Positions 6,085-12,813 of a DNA stretch of 13,671 nucleotides are shown here, piece after piece; position 1 is the first letter of the stretch, and each line of letters begins with the position of its first letter. The stretch covers positions 769-14,439 of the forward strand of contig DADN01000092.1 of assembly GCA_002509665.1 (NCBI GenBank). Reading direction: 5' to 3'. Made by a program: the position numbers and the translations under genes. Below the pieces are notes generated by a model, which was not told the DNA's origin, ran no database searches, and saw nothing but the letters and a program-made list of their open reading frames with translations. The stretch comes from Methanobacterium sp. UBA8 (GTDB taxonomy: Archaea > Methanobacteriota > Methanobacteria > Methanobacteriales > Methanobacteriaceae).

Positions 6085-6414
6085 ATTAGTTGAATTGTAA
6101 TGGGAATTAAATTAAGCCTTAAACATATTTAAAAAATATTTAGTTAATTTCGACTTGTTTTAACTGTAAAGCTGTTATATAATGGAATTTTTCTAAGTAG
6201 CGGTATATAAATTTGCCATACAAGCTATAATGAAGAATGCTAAATTAAACCTATGTTTTGCTTCATTAACTATGGTGAAATAGAAATAAATAAGATAATG
6301 CTACTAAAATAATCCAATACTAATTTTTAAAAATAAAATAGAAATTTATTTATTAAAATTTATTCATATTGTTGCACATTACTATTTCATATAATTATCA
6401 CAAGGGGGCAAATT
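6085..6414. other. 330-base AT-rich region before the large kinase
   Basis: No supported gene was found. GGTATATAAATTTGCC (6202-6217) is a strong TATA-like element, but the only frame at a suitable distance is 17 codons (6230-6283). TTTATTTATTAAAATTTATT (6345-6364) is a plausible promoter for the downstream kinase, giving a leader of some 30 bases. Confidence 0.4.
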
Positions 6415-6417
6415 CTG
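6404..6417 (+). promoter_or_regulatory. Ribosome site deciding a non-canonical CTG start
   Basis: GGGGG at 6404-6408 is followed after six bases by CTG at 6415-6417. The frame is open upstream only to 6337 and contains no ATG, GTG or TTG between there and the first PAS domain. CTG is placed exactly where a Met would precede EQSNDKFREIFEKSP. ATT at 6412 is the alternative but is only three bases from the G run. Confidence 0.55.
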
Positions 6418-9060
6418 GAGCAATCAAACGATAAATTCAGGGAAATATTTGAAAAATCCCCTATAGGAATACTATTTTACGATGGTGAAGGAAAACTAAC
6501 AGACGCTAACCAATCAGCATTACAAATTGCTGCTGTTTCGCATTTAGAAGATATTAAAGGAACTAATTTGTTTGATAATTATTATATTGAATCTCATAAA
6601 GAAGAACTCTTTAAGAATGGTTTTATTAGATTTGAATCTCCAATAGATTTGGATAAAATTAAAGAAATGGGCTTTTTCACTCCAATAAAGAGTGGGGTTA
6701 TTTATGTTGATTATACTATTTCTATTACTGGTTCTGGGTTTTTAGCACAAATACAAGATGTTACTGAACACAAAAAAGCCAATGAAAGCCTTAAAAAGAG
6801 TCAAATTCAGCTTAAAGAGATTGTGGGAAGTATTACTGATGGATTTTTCAGTTTAGACAAGCATTGGTGCTTTATTTATATAAATTCACGTGCAGCCAAC
6901 AATATAGGTCAAAAACCCGAAAATTTGATAGGAAAAAATCTATGGGATGAATTCACGAGAATTATCGGCACTGAACATGAATTGGCATATCGCAAGGCCA
7001 TGGAAAATAGAGAATTTCAACAATTTGAAATTAGTGGGGTATTAACCAACAGATGCTATGATATTAGTGTTTATCCATCTGCAGAAGGCATTTCGGTCTA
7101 TTGGAAAGATATTACAGAACGTAAAAAAGCGGAAGAAGAATTAAATGAAATTCGTGATAATTTAGAATTAAAAGTTCAAGAAAGGACAGCAGAGCTTAAA
7201 TATCAAGCTGAAATGTTATCTCAAGTTAATGATGCAATAATTGTAATTGATAATAATTACAAGGTTACTTATTGGAATCAAGGAGCTGAAAATCTTTATG
7301 GTTTCAAAAGTGATGAAATGGTAGGTAAACCATTATCATATTCTCATAGTTATGAGTGGCTTACGCCTGATGGTGAAGAAGAGGCATACCACTTGCTTGA
7401 AACTAAGGGTTACTGGCGTGGGGAAAATATACATATTAAAAATAATGGTGAAAAAATTTATGTTGAAGTCTTAACTACAATGCTCAAGGATGATAAAGGA
7501 AATCCTGAGGGCATGCTGGCAATTATTAGGGATATTACGGCAAGAAAACAGGCAGAAGAGAGTCTTAAGATTGCAATTTCTAATGTTAAGAAACATGCAA
7601 CTGAGCTTGAAATTATTATAGGCTCTATTGCAGATGGAGTTGTTATTCAAAACAAGAATGGGGATATAATACAGATTAATGATGTTGCAAAGCGTTATTA
7701 TGAAAGTCTTGAACTTGATTCTAAAGGCAACATAAAAGAACGTGTAGAAAAATACACGTGGTTTTATTCTGACGGTACACCTGTAACTGCTGAAAATGTT
7801 CCTATTGCTCGAGCTTTAAGAGGTAAAGCTGTCAAAGATGCGGATTTATATCTGGAGAGTTTGAGTGGGGTTAAATGGATTACAGCGTCTGCAATCCCTC
7901 TTTATGATGAAAACGGTAAATTATTTGGGGGAGTATTAACTTTTAATGATGTTACTGAACGTAAAAAAGCTGAGGAACATATACGGAAATATACAGAGGA
8001 TATTTCGAATGAACGGCAGCGATTATATGGCATGTTAGAAACATTACCCGTGATGATATGCTTGTTAACAGAGGATCATCATGTTAAATTTGCTAATCGT
8101 ACTTTCCGTGAGAGATTTGGCGAAGCCCATGGTAGACACTGTTATGAATATCTTTTTGGATTTAACGAGCCTTGTCATTGGTGCCAGGCATATCAGGTGC
8201 TTGAAACAGGTAAACCTCATTCTTGGGAGTTAGAAACTCATGATGGTTTTGTTATAGATGTTTATAATATGCCTTTTACTGATGTGGATGGTTCTCCTTT
8301 AATCCTTGAGATGGAAATTGATGTTACAGAACAAAAACTAAATGAGAGGAAACTTCAAAAAGTATTAATTGATTTAAAACGTTCCAATGAAGAATTAGAA
8401 CAATTTGCATATGTATCCTCTCATGACTTACAGGAACCATTACGTACTATTGCCAGTTTTACTCAGTTACTTGAAAGGCGCTATAAAGGTAAATTTGATA
8501 GTGATGCTAATGAGTTCATGGATTACATTGTTGAAGCTGCTGTCCGTATGAAAGAGCAGATTGAAGGTTTACTTGAATATTCTCGTGTTGGAACTAAAGG
8601 GGAAGATTTCCTGCCTGTAAATTTAAACGAAATTTTAAATCAAACAACTAAAACTCTCTATACTTCAATTGAAGAATCTAATGCAAAAATAAATGTTGAT
8701 AAGCTTCCAACTGTAACTGGTGATGCAAGCCAATTGCAAAGAATATTCCAAAATTTGATTAGTAATGCTATTAAGTTTAGAAAACAGGAAGAACCACTTA
8801 AAATCAATATATGTGCTAATAGGGATATATATAATGATGAATATGTATTTAGTATTGAAGATAATGGCATTGGAATAGAGGAACAATATTCTGAACGAAT
8901 TTTCACCATATTCCAACGATTACATACAAGAGAAGAATATAAAGGCACAGGAATTGGTTTATCAATAGTTAAAAGGATTATTGAACGTCATGGTGGACGT
9001 GTTTGGGTTGAATCTGAGTTTGGTAAAGGTTCTGTCTTTTATTTTACACTTCCAAGCTGA
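6415..9060 (+). CDS. Multi-PAS (five PAS) sensor histidine kinase, HisKA type
   Basis: A soluble 881 aa sensor kinase. Five PAS domains lie at about residues 4-120, 133-240, 260-380, 395-520 and 531-645, joined by linkers of the D(I/V)TERKKAEE type. The fifth PAS has C576 (GRHCYEY) and C587-x2-C590 (PCHWC), a possible metal or redox site. HisKA follows (about 660-730) with phosphoacceptor H670 in SSHDLQEPLR, then HATPase_c (about 770-881) with N box NLISNAIKFRK, G1 DNGIGI (from D816), F box IFTIFQRLH and G2 GTGIGLS (from G844), all intact. Its HisKA differs from the HisKA_2 of the other two kinases. Taking the TTG at 6568 as start would cut the first PAS in half; the frame continues as PAS sequence back to CTG 6415. 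No receiver is adjacent in the same orientation, so it is an orphan kinase. The signal is unknown. Confidence 0.9.
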   Translation: MEQSNDKFREIFEKSPIGILFYDGEGKLTDANQSALQIAAVSHLEDIKGTNLFDNYYIESHKEELFKNGFIRFESPIDLDKIKEMGFFTPIKSGVIYVDYTISITGSGFLAQIQDVTEHKKANESLKKSQIQLKEIVGSITDGFFSLDKHWCFIYINSRAANNIGQKPENLIGKNLWDEFTRIIGTEHELAYRKAMENREFQQFEISGVLTNRCYDISVYPSAEGISVYWKDITERKKAEEELNEIRDNLELKVQERTAELKYQAEMLSQVNDAIIVIDNNYKVTYWNQGAENLYGFKSDEMVGKPLSYSHSYEWLTPDGEEEAYHLLETKGYWRGENIHIKNNGEKIYVEVLTTMLKDDKGNPEGMLAIIRDITARKQAEESLKIAISNVKKHATELEIIIGSIADGVVIQNKNGDIIQINDVAKRYYESLELDSKGNIKERVEKYTWFYSDGTPVTAENVPIARALRGKAVKDADLYLESLSGVKWITASAIPLYDENGKLFGGVLTFNDVTERKKAEEHIRKYTEDISNERQRLYGMLETLPVMICLLTEDHHVKFANRTFRERFGEAHGRHCYEYLFGFNEPCHWCQAYQVLETGKPHSWELETHDGFVIDVYNMPFTDVDGSPLILEMEIDVTEQKLNERKLQKVLIDLKRSNEELEQFAYVSSHDLQEPLRTIASFTQLLERRYKGKFDSDANEFMDYIVEAAVRMKEQIEGLLEYSRVGTKGEDFLPVNLNEILNQTTKTLYTSIEESNAKINVDKLPTVTGDASQLQRIFQNLISNAIKFRKQEEPLKINICANRDIYNDEYVFSIEDNGIGIEEQYSERIFTIFQRLHTREEYKGTGIGLSIVKRIIERHGGRVWVESEFGKGSVFYFTLPS

Positions 9061-9117
9061 ACTCGTTAAGATTAACATAACTGTAATTTATGGAAAGTTA
9101 TAAACTGGTTGAAATCA

Positions 9118-9123
9118 TTTTTT
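9118..9123 (+). terminator. T-run after the large kinase
   Basis: Six Ts (CATTTTTTG), 58 bases after the stop, followed by further T-rich DNA. This fits the archaeal U-tract terminator, with no hairpin needed. Confidence 0.35.
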
Positions 9124-9216
9124 GTGGCGATTTGATATAATGTGTTAAAATTTTAATTTTTAGTTAGCCTCTAGGTAATAATCAGGTTAATTTTAGCCGG
9201 ACATCTGCTTTAGTTT

Positions 9217-9225
9217 AAAAAAAAA
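9217..9225 (-). terminator. T9 terminator of the lipoprotein gene
   Basis: On the minus strand nine consecutive Ts occur 21 bases after the lipoprotein stop, preceded by CCTTTTTAATTTC. This is a good archaeal U-tract terminator. Confidence 0.6.
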
Positions 9226-9245
9226 TAGAAATTAAAAAGGATAAC

Positions 9246-9665
9246 CTATTTTCTCTTTTTTTTGCTTTTAGAATTATCTGTATCACTGGCAGTGCTTTGT
9301 GTGGCGTTTACCACTGTCATATTTGTATAAGCTGGCTGACCGGTTACTGGAACAACAGCGCTAATTGACCCGTATCCATTACTGATGCTTGTAGTAGCAG
9401 TATTTTCTCCAACCACTTGATTTTGATTGTTATATGATGTTAATTTAACTGTTACTTGAGAATAATCGGTGTTACTCGTGCTTTTTAGATTTCCATTGAC
9501 CAGCCACCCTGTCTGTTGTGGATTATTCCATTGCCCATTGAGATTTCCGTCTACTATTATGTCAGTTTGAGGATTTACATTGTTAGAATTGGTACATCCT
9601 GATATTCCTAAAATAACAATTAAAATAAAACAAATTCCCATTAAAGATAGATATTTTTTCCCCAT
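9246..9665 (-). CDS. Small secreted lipoprotein, FxLYD-like
   Basis: A 139 aa predicted lipoprotein. The N-terminus has a basic start (MGKKY), a hydrophobic segment (LSLMGICFILIVILG) and a lipobox ISGC with the lipidated Cys at residue 24, so it should be exported by Sec and anchored on the outer face of the membrane. Mature residues about 50-115 are beta-rich and Thr/Asn/Ser-rich (WLVNGNLKSTSNTDYSQVTV, KLTSYNNQNQVVGE), resembling the FxLYD/extracellular beta-sandwich domains common in methanogen surface proteins; this match is by pattern only. The C-terminus is a strongly basic tail (KSKKKRK), unusual for a surface protein. Start choice is firm: GGTGAT lies four bases before ATG. It has its own TATA-like upstream element and a T9 terminator, so it is probably monocistronic. 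Confidence 0.8.
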   Translation of the reverse strand: MGKKYLSLMGICFILIVILGISGCTNSNNVNPQTDIIVDGNLNGQWNNPQQTGWLVNGNLKSTSNTDYSQVTVKLTSYNNQNQVVGENTATTSISNGYGSISAVVPVTGQPAYTNMTVVNATQSTASDTDNSKSKKKRK

Positions 9666-9708
9666 TGAATCACCCTATGATATTTCTAATTAGACTATAT
9701 TGAGTAGG

Positions 9709-9722
9709 TTAATATAATATTT
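9709..9722 (-). promoter_or_regulatory. TATA-like promoter of the lipoprotein gene
   Basis: On the minus strand AAAATATTATATT lies about 45-57 bases before the ATG, giving a leader of roughly 25 bases that carries the GGTGAT site. Confidence 0.4.
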
Positions 9723-9893
9723 TAATTAAATCTATCGTGAGGAAAGCTGTGTTAAGGACTGCAAATACTACTTTTTGGATTATTTTGACTATTTTTAGTT
9801 ACATTACTTCAAAAATGGAAGAGTGGTGTAAAGTTCGAAGAATTTTATAAATTCTGTAAAACTCTTATTTTTGGCCTTAAGCTATTAATTATA

Positions 9894-10394
9894 TTATAAT
9901 AAATTATTGTACTTGCTTAAATCAAATTTGAAACCTATACCAGCATACGATTTTCCACCATACTTCAGCGTTTTAGTTTCTTTTTTTACTCCACCCATCT
10001 TTATATAGAAACCATTATTATCTGCACCATCCAGGGTCCAAATTATAAGACTTCTTTTACCACTTGCAGCAAATTCTTTTAGCATCTTTTTAAATAATAG
10101 TTTCCCTATTCCTTTGCCCTGATTTCCTGGATCTACATACATCCCTACTATCTCACAATCATAATTCTCGCACTGTTCCTGTCCAGAGATAAATCCTTTT
10201 ACTCCTTTTTTGTAGTACACATAGATTATTTCTTTCTGGTTTAGAATGTTATCTTTGAAAATAGAAACATACTTATCCTTATCCATTGTTTTTATATATT
10301 CTGGGTCAATAATTCCAGTGTATGCACCTTTCCAAGTCCTCAATATCAACACAGCTATATCATCAACATCGCTTAAAGTTGCTGCTCTTATCAT
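9894..10394 (-). CDS. GNAT-family N-acetyltransferase
   Basis: A 166 aa GNAT acetyltransferase, transferring acetyl from acetyl-CoA to an amine of unknown substrate. It starts MIRAATLSDVDDIA, the usual opening of the fold. The acetyl-CoA pyrophosphate loop is intact in motif A: VGMYVDPGNQGKGIGKLL (Q/R-x-x-G-x-G/A). The strand IIWTLDGADNNGFYIKMGG is motif B, where N and Y contact CoA and assist catalysis. An ATG 48 bases further upstream (10442) is in frame, but the extra 16 residues (MHIIDSKDDWENKVKI) are not GNAT-like and have no ribosome site. A TATA-like TTTTTATTTATAG at about 10445-10457 would place the transcript start inside that extension, and GTGA lies five bases before the chosen ATG. 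It is probably monocistronic. Soluble. Confidence 0.85.
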   Translation of the reverse strand: MIRAATLSDVDDIAVLILRTWKGAYTGIIDPEYIKTMDKDKYVSIFKDNILNQKEIIYVYYKKGVKGFISGQEQCENYDCEIVGMYVDPGNQGKGIGKLLFKKMLKEFAASGKRSLIIWTLDGADNNGFYIKMGGVKKETKTLKYGGKSYAGIGFKFDLSKYNNLL

Positions 10395-10444
10395 TATTTT
10401 CACTTTATTTTCCCAATCATCTTTAGAATCTATTATATGCATCT

Positions 10445-10457
10445 ATAAATAAAAAAA
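10445..10457 (-). promoter_or_regulatory. TATA-like promoter of the GNAT gene
   Basis: TTTTTATTTATAG on the minus strand, about 55 bases before the preferred ATG at 10394. The expected start of transcription near 10425 supports that ATG over the one at 10442. Confidence 0.4.
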
Positions 10458-10482
10458 TGGTTATTAGGTTTTAGACGTTATA

Positions 10483-10557
10483 TTGTCAATTGTCATTGGT
10501 TTTGCAGTAATGTATGTTCCAACGTTTATACAGATGAAGAGAAATGGGAAATTATAG
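10483..10557 (+). pseudogene. Possible remnant of a membrane protein C-terminus
   Basis: A 24-codon frame from TTG reads SIVIGFAVMYVPTF followed by IQMKRNGKL and TAG: one hydrophobic helix then a basic tail, like the end of a permease. There is no ribosome site and a stop lies 15 bases upstream. It may be a decayed fragment or chance. Confidence 0.2.
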
Positions 10558-10596
10558 GAAAATAAACCCTACCGCGTGATGGGTGATATTTTCCTA
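10555..10596. repeat. Strong 10-base-arm inverted repeat / hairpin
   Basis: TAGGAAAATA (10555-10564) is perfectly complementary to TATTTTCCTA (10587-10596). Inside, ACCC (10566-10569) pairs with GGGT (10581-10584), leaving an 11-base loop containing CCGCG. It lies downstream of the 92 aa gene (minus) and upstream of the GNAT gene. A related AGGAAAATATCCACC occurs at 10681-10695. It may be a 3' RNA hairpin or a small mobile-repeat remnant. Confidence 0.55.
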
Positions 10597-10711
10597 CTTT
10601 GATATCTTTAGCCATATGGTTGTTATAATTTAAAAATAATTAATCAGAACAAGAATTTGATGAATATATCCTGATCTGTCAGGAAAATATCCACCTGTAG
10701 GACTCCCTTCA

Positions 10712-10990
10712 TTAAATTGTTTTTTCTATTTCATCAAGGTAAGTAACTCTTTCTATTTTGGCACCTGCTTCTTTTAGAACTTTCTTTACAGATCCTGATT
10801 CCATGTATTTTTTTGCATTTTCCTTATTGTCCCACTTAAATAAAATCTCAACATCATGGGGATCATCGGAGTTACGGAATAGACGAGCTTCATATCCTCC
10901 GTTTTCTTTACGTGCAGTTGATCTTTCATTAAAAACAGGCTTCCATTTATCAAAATTCTCAACTTTTAGATCTCCAATTACATAAATCAT
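10712..10990 (-). CDS. Dimeric alpha/beta-barrel (ABM-like) protein
   Basis: A 92 aa protein of the ferredoxin-like dimeric alpha/beta-barrel type, related in pattern to antibiotic-biosynthesis-monooxygenase (ABM) and cyclase-like small proteins. The order is a beta strand (MIYVIGDLKVE), a helix around FDKWKPVFNERSTARKENGG, a strand pair (YEARLFRNSDDPHDVEILFKW), a helix (NKENAKKYMESGSVKKVLKEAG) and a last strand (ERVTYLDEIEK). The length is normal for a one-domain member. The D-P-x-D-V-x-I-L-F-x-W core and the following YMES-type helix are typical of methanogen paralogues. No catalytic residue can be assigned, so oxygenase activity should not be assumed. An excellent ribosome site (GGAGG) lies eight bases before ATG. 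Confidence 0.75.
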   Translation of the reverse strand: MIYVIGDLKVENFDKWKPVFNERSTARKENGGYEARLFRNSDDPHDVEILFKWDNKENAKKYMESGSVKKVLKEAGAKIERVTYLDEIEKTI

Positions 10991-11007
10991 GTTTTAACCT
11001 CCTTCAC

Positions 11008-11027
11008 ATAATCTATGATAATCTATG
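11008..11027 (-). repeat. Tandem 10-base direct repeat in the leader of the ABM-like gene
   Basis: ATAATCTATG occurs twice head to tail (on the minus strand CATAGATTAT twice), just upstream of the GGAGG site. A TATA-like AAAAATTTATTATTA lies 10-20 bases further upstream. Its place between promoter and ribosome site and its near-helical-turn period suit an operator. Confidence 0.45.
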
Positions 11028-11201
11028 TTAAAACTAGTAATAATAAATTTTTTATATTTTTTATTATATATTATGGGATAATTTCTGTACTATTTTTGAA
11101 GAAATAATTGCTTCTCTAAGCTCGGCTCGTCTTAGCATCATGATCATTGTATTTTAAGAAAGTAAATGAAAAGTTATAATTTAAAATTTGGATTGCAAAT
11201 T

Positions 11202-11765
11202 TTATTTAACGCGGAATCTAAGATGCGTTCTGCCAGCTGGAAGCGCGACTACTTTTATTCGTTCAACATTAATTGATTTATTATCAATATCTTCAAACGG
11301 CCGATAACCTTTTTTAAGAAATATTGGTATAATGTCAATATGGAGCTCATCAGCTAATCCTGCTTTTATGCATTGTTGAGCTGTGCTTGCGCTACCAATA
11401 ATGGTAACATCTTTGCCGCCTGCCGCTGCTTTTGCTTGCATAACGGCATTTTTAATACCTTCAGTAACGAAAGTAAAGGTTAAATTATCATTTTCTTTTG
11501 GATGCTTTTTGGGTGCTTTATCTGTAAAAACAAATATTGGCACTTGATACTCATAACTATCTGCTATTGAATTAGGGTCTTCTGCCATGGAAAACTCTTT
11601 TTTCGACATTACAACCGAACCAGTAGAAATTATGGATTCTTTCAAGACGTTCGTATCTCTAAGTGTATCCAGGTCAGGATAAAGTTTTTTAACGCTGTTA
11701 TTAATATCTTCGGCGAACCCATCAAGGGATATTGTCAAACCTAAAATAACTTTTGTCATATACAT
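11202..11765 (-). CDS. RibD C-terminal / dihydrofolate-reductase-like protein
   Basis: A 187 aa protein of the RibD_C/DHFR-like NADPH-dependent reductase family. Family marks are KVILGLTISLDGFAED at the start, the middle VVMSKKEF segment (usually VMGRxTYE), and the C-terminal VTIIGSASTAQQCIKAGLAD plus ELHIDIIPIFLKKGYRPFE signature, with the dinucleotide-binding glycine region as GSAS. The substrate is unknown; stand-alone members are not necessarily in folate or riboflavin synthesis. Two ATGs are possible, 11765 (MYM) and 11759 (MTKV). No ribosome site precedes either, but a TATA-like AAATTTAAG at about 11786-11795 would start transcription near 11765, so a leaderless message from the first ATG is plausible. 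It is 81 bases downstream of the hydrolase on the same strand, separated by a T7 run, and so possibly transcribed separately. Confidence 0.82.
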   Translation of the reverse strand: MYMTKVILGLTISLDGFAEDINNSVKKLYPDLDTLRDTNVLKESIISTGSVVMSKKEFSMAEDPNSIADSYEYQVPIFVFTDKAPKKHPKENDNLTFTFVTEGIKNAVMQAKAAAGGKDVTIIGSASTAQQCIKAGLADELHIDIIPIFLKKGYRPFEDIDNKSINVERIKVVALPAGRTHLRFRVK

Positions 11766-11824
11766 TATTTAAGTGCTTAATAATACTTAAATTTAATTTT
11801 AATTATTCATGACTACTATAATTC

Positions 11825-11831
11825 AAAAAAA
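11825..11831 (-). terminator. T7 terminator after the hydrolase gene
   Basis: Seven Ts on the minus strand (GGCTTTTTTTGAATT), 16 bases after the hydrolase stop. It separates the hydrolase from the reductase gene that follows. Confidence 0.45.
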
Positions 11832-11846
11832 GCCTATTATAATGGT

Positions 11847-12653
11847 CTATTGGAAAAATCCCTTTGGTGTTTCTCCTTTCAGGAAAGGTTCAATGAAAGC
11901 AGTTAAAAGATCGGTCTGGGTAATGACGGACGTATGTGATGTTGCGGGCATAATAGCAAGACGCGAATTTGGCAAGGGCTTGTCCATATCACCCATAACA
12001 CCGCCACCGAGCAACCGAAACATAGCTATCGTATGTTCGAGTGTTGCCCCGTCTGCATCACCAGCAATGATCAGCACTGGAGTTTTCAATTTTTTAACAT
12101 CTTCTTCCAATGCCATCGGTTCCTTCTCGAGAGCTATCAGCTTTTCCACAAGTGCAGGAAATCCATCAGGATTAGGAGCAATCTTACGATAGTCTTCAGC
12201 AAATGGCATATTGAGAAACATTTCTACAGTCATTTGCGGAATGAATTTCTTGAACTCCGGCTGCCAACCTTCAATATCATAAGCACCTGAGCAAGATATA
12301 AGTTTATTTACCTTCTCCGGATGATGGATGGCAAGTTGTAGTCCCGTTACAGCACCCATGGAATAACCGAATATATCAGATTTCTTAAGACTTACAGCGT
12401 CCATAAAAGCAGCTACATCGTCTGCCAGGTTTGGATAGGTGATGGGGCGGTCAATGTCAGTGGTCCGACCATGACCCTGTAATTCGAGGGCATAGACCTT
12501 GTGGGTCCTAGCGAGCTTGGGGATTATTTTTCCCATTGATATTATGTTCATATAAGCACCGTGCAATACGATTAGTGGATCACCCTTGCCCGAGACTTCA
12601 TAATACATTTTCATTCCGTTCACAGTGGTGTATTTACCTTCTCTTTCAATCAA
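11847..12653 (-). CDS. Alpha/beta-hydrolase fold enzyme
   Basis: A 268 aa alpha/beta hydrolase without signal peptide. Fold landmarks are the oxyanion-hole HGA (residues 31-33, VLHGAYMN), the strand motif LQGHGRT, the nucleophile elbow GYSMG with S98, the acid D201 in IIAGDADG, and the catalytic H240 in TSHTSV. The triad is complete and the length normal. The cap region (about 130-185) is short. The substrate is unknown; esterase, lactonase or C-C hydrolase are all possible. The start is TTG at 12653 with GGAGAGA seven bases upstream; the ATG inside that spacer is in another frame and stops at once. The gene is clearly richer in G+C than the rest of the window (34 of 60 bases at 12421-12480), suggesting acquisition from outside. 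Confidence 0.88.
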   Translation of the reverse strand: MIEREGKYTTVNGMKMYYEVSGKGDPLIVLHGAYMNIISMGKIIPKLARTHKVYALELQGHGRTTDIDRPITYPNLADDVAAFMDAVSLKKSDIFGYSMGAVTGLQLAIHHPEKVNKLISCSGAYDIEGWQPEFKKFIPQMTVEMFLNMPFAEDYRKIAPNPDGFPALVEKLIALEKEPMALEEDVKKLKTPVLIIAGDADGATLEHTIAMFRLLGGGVMGDMDKPLPNSRLAIMPATSHTSVITQTDLLTAFIEPFLKGETPKGFFQ

Positions 12654-12813
12654 TTTGACATCTCTCCTTTTTATTTAAATATTTATGCCTTAAATACAAT
12701 TTGGGGGCTATGCGACCTCATTTAAAGCACCTATAAATCAATAAAAAATATAATATAATATTAAATATAGAAAAAGTATTATATATAATTTAATTATATC
12801 AAGAGTGTAAAAA
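12654..12813. promoter_or_regulatory. Divergent promoter region, hydrolase (minus) and corA-like (plus)
   Basis: On the plus strand TTATATATAA (12779-12788) lies 25 bases before the corA-like ATG, predicting a very short leader, while GAGTG at 12803-12807 could act as ribosome site if transcription starts earlier. On the minus strand GTATTTAAGG and ATAAATATTTAAATA (about 12672-12697) precede the GGAGAGA site of the hydrolase. No other gene fits in these 160 bases. Confidence 0.45.

Noticed and set aside
6230..6283. 17-codon frame about 25 bases after a strong TATA-like element
   Set aside because: It is well placed for a leaderless message but too short, with no conservation evidence inside the window.
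8658..8948. Two overlapping minus-strand frames under the large kinase
   Set aside because: They are shadows of the HATPase_c coding sequence, with no start signals.
9839..9855. Inverted repeat AGAATTT-tat-AAATTCT considered as terminator of the GNAT gene
   Set aside because: It is short and AT-only, with no T-run following on the minus strand; likely chance.
10526..10615. 29-codon minus-strand frame starting MAKDIKVGKYHPSRG
   Set aside because: It reads protein-like but has no ribosome site, overlaps the 10-base-arm hairpin, and has no second copy to support coding; kept only as an inverted repeat.
11809..12290. Two plus-strand frames opposite the alpha/beta hydrolase
   Set aside because: They are antisense to a gene with a complete catalytic triad, and their translations show no domain.
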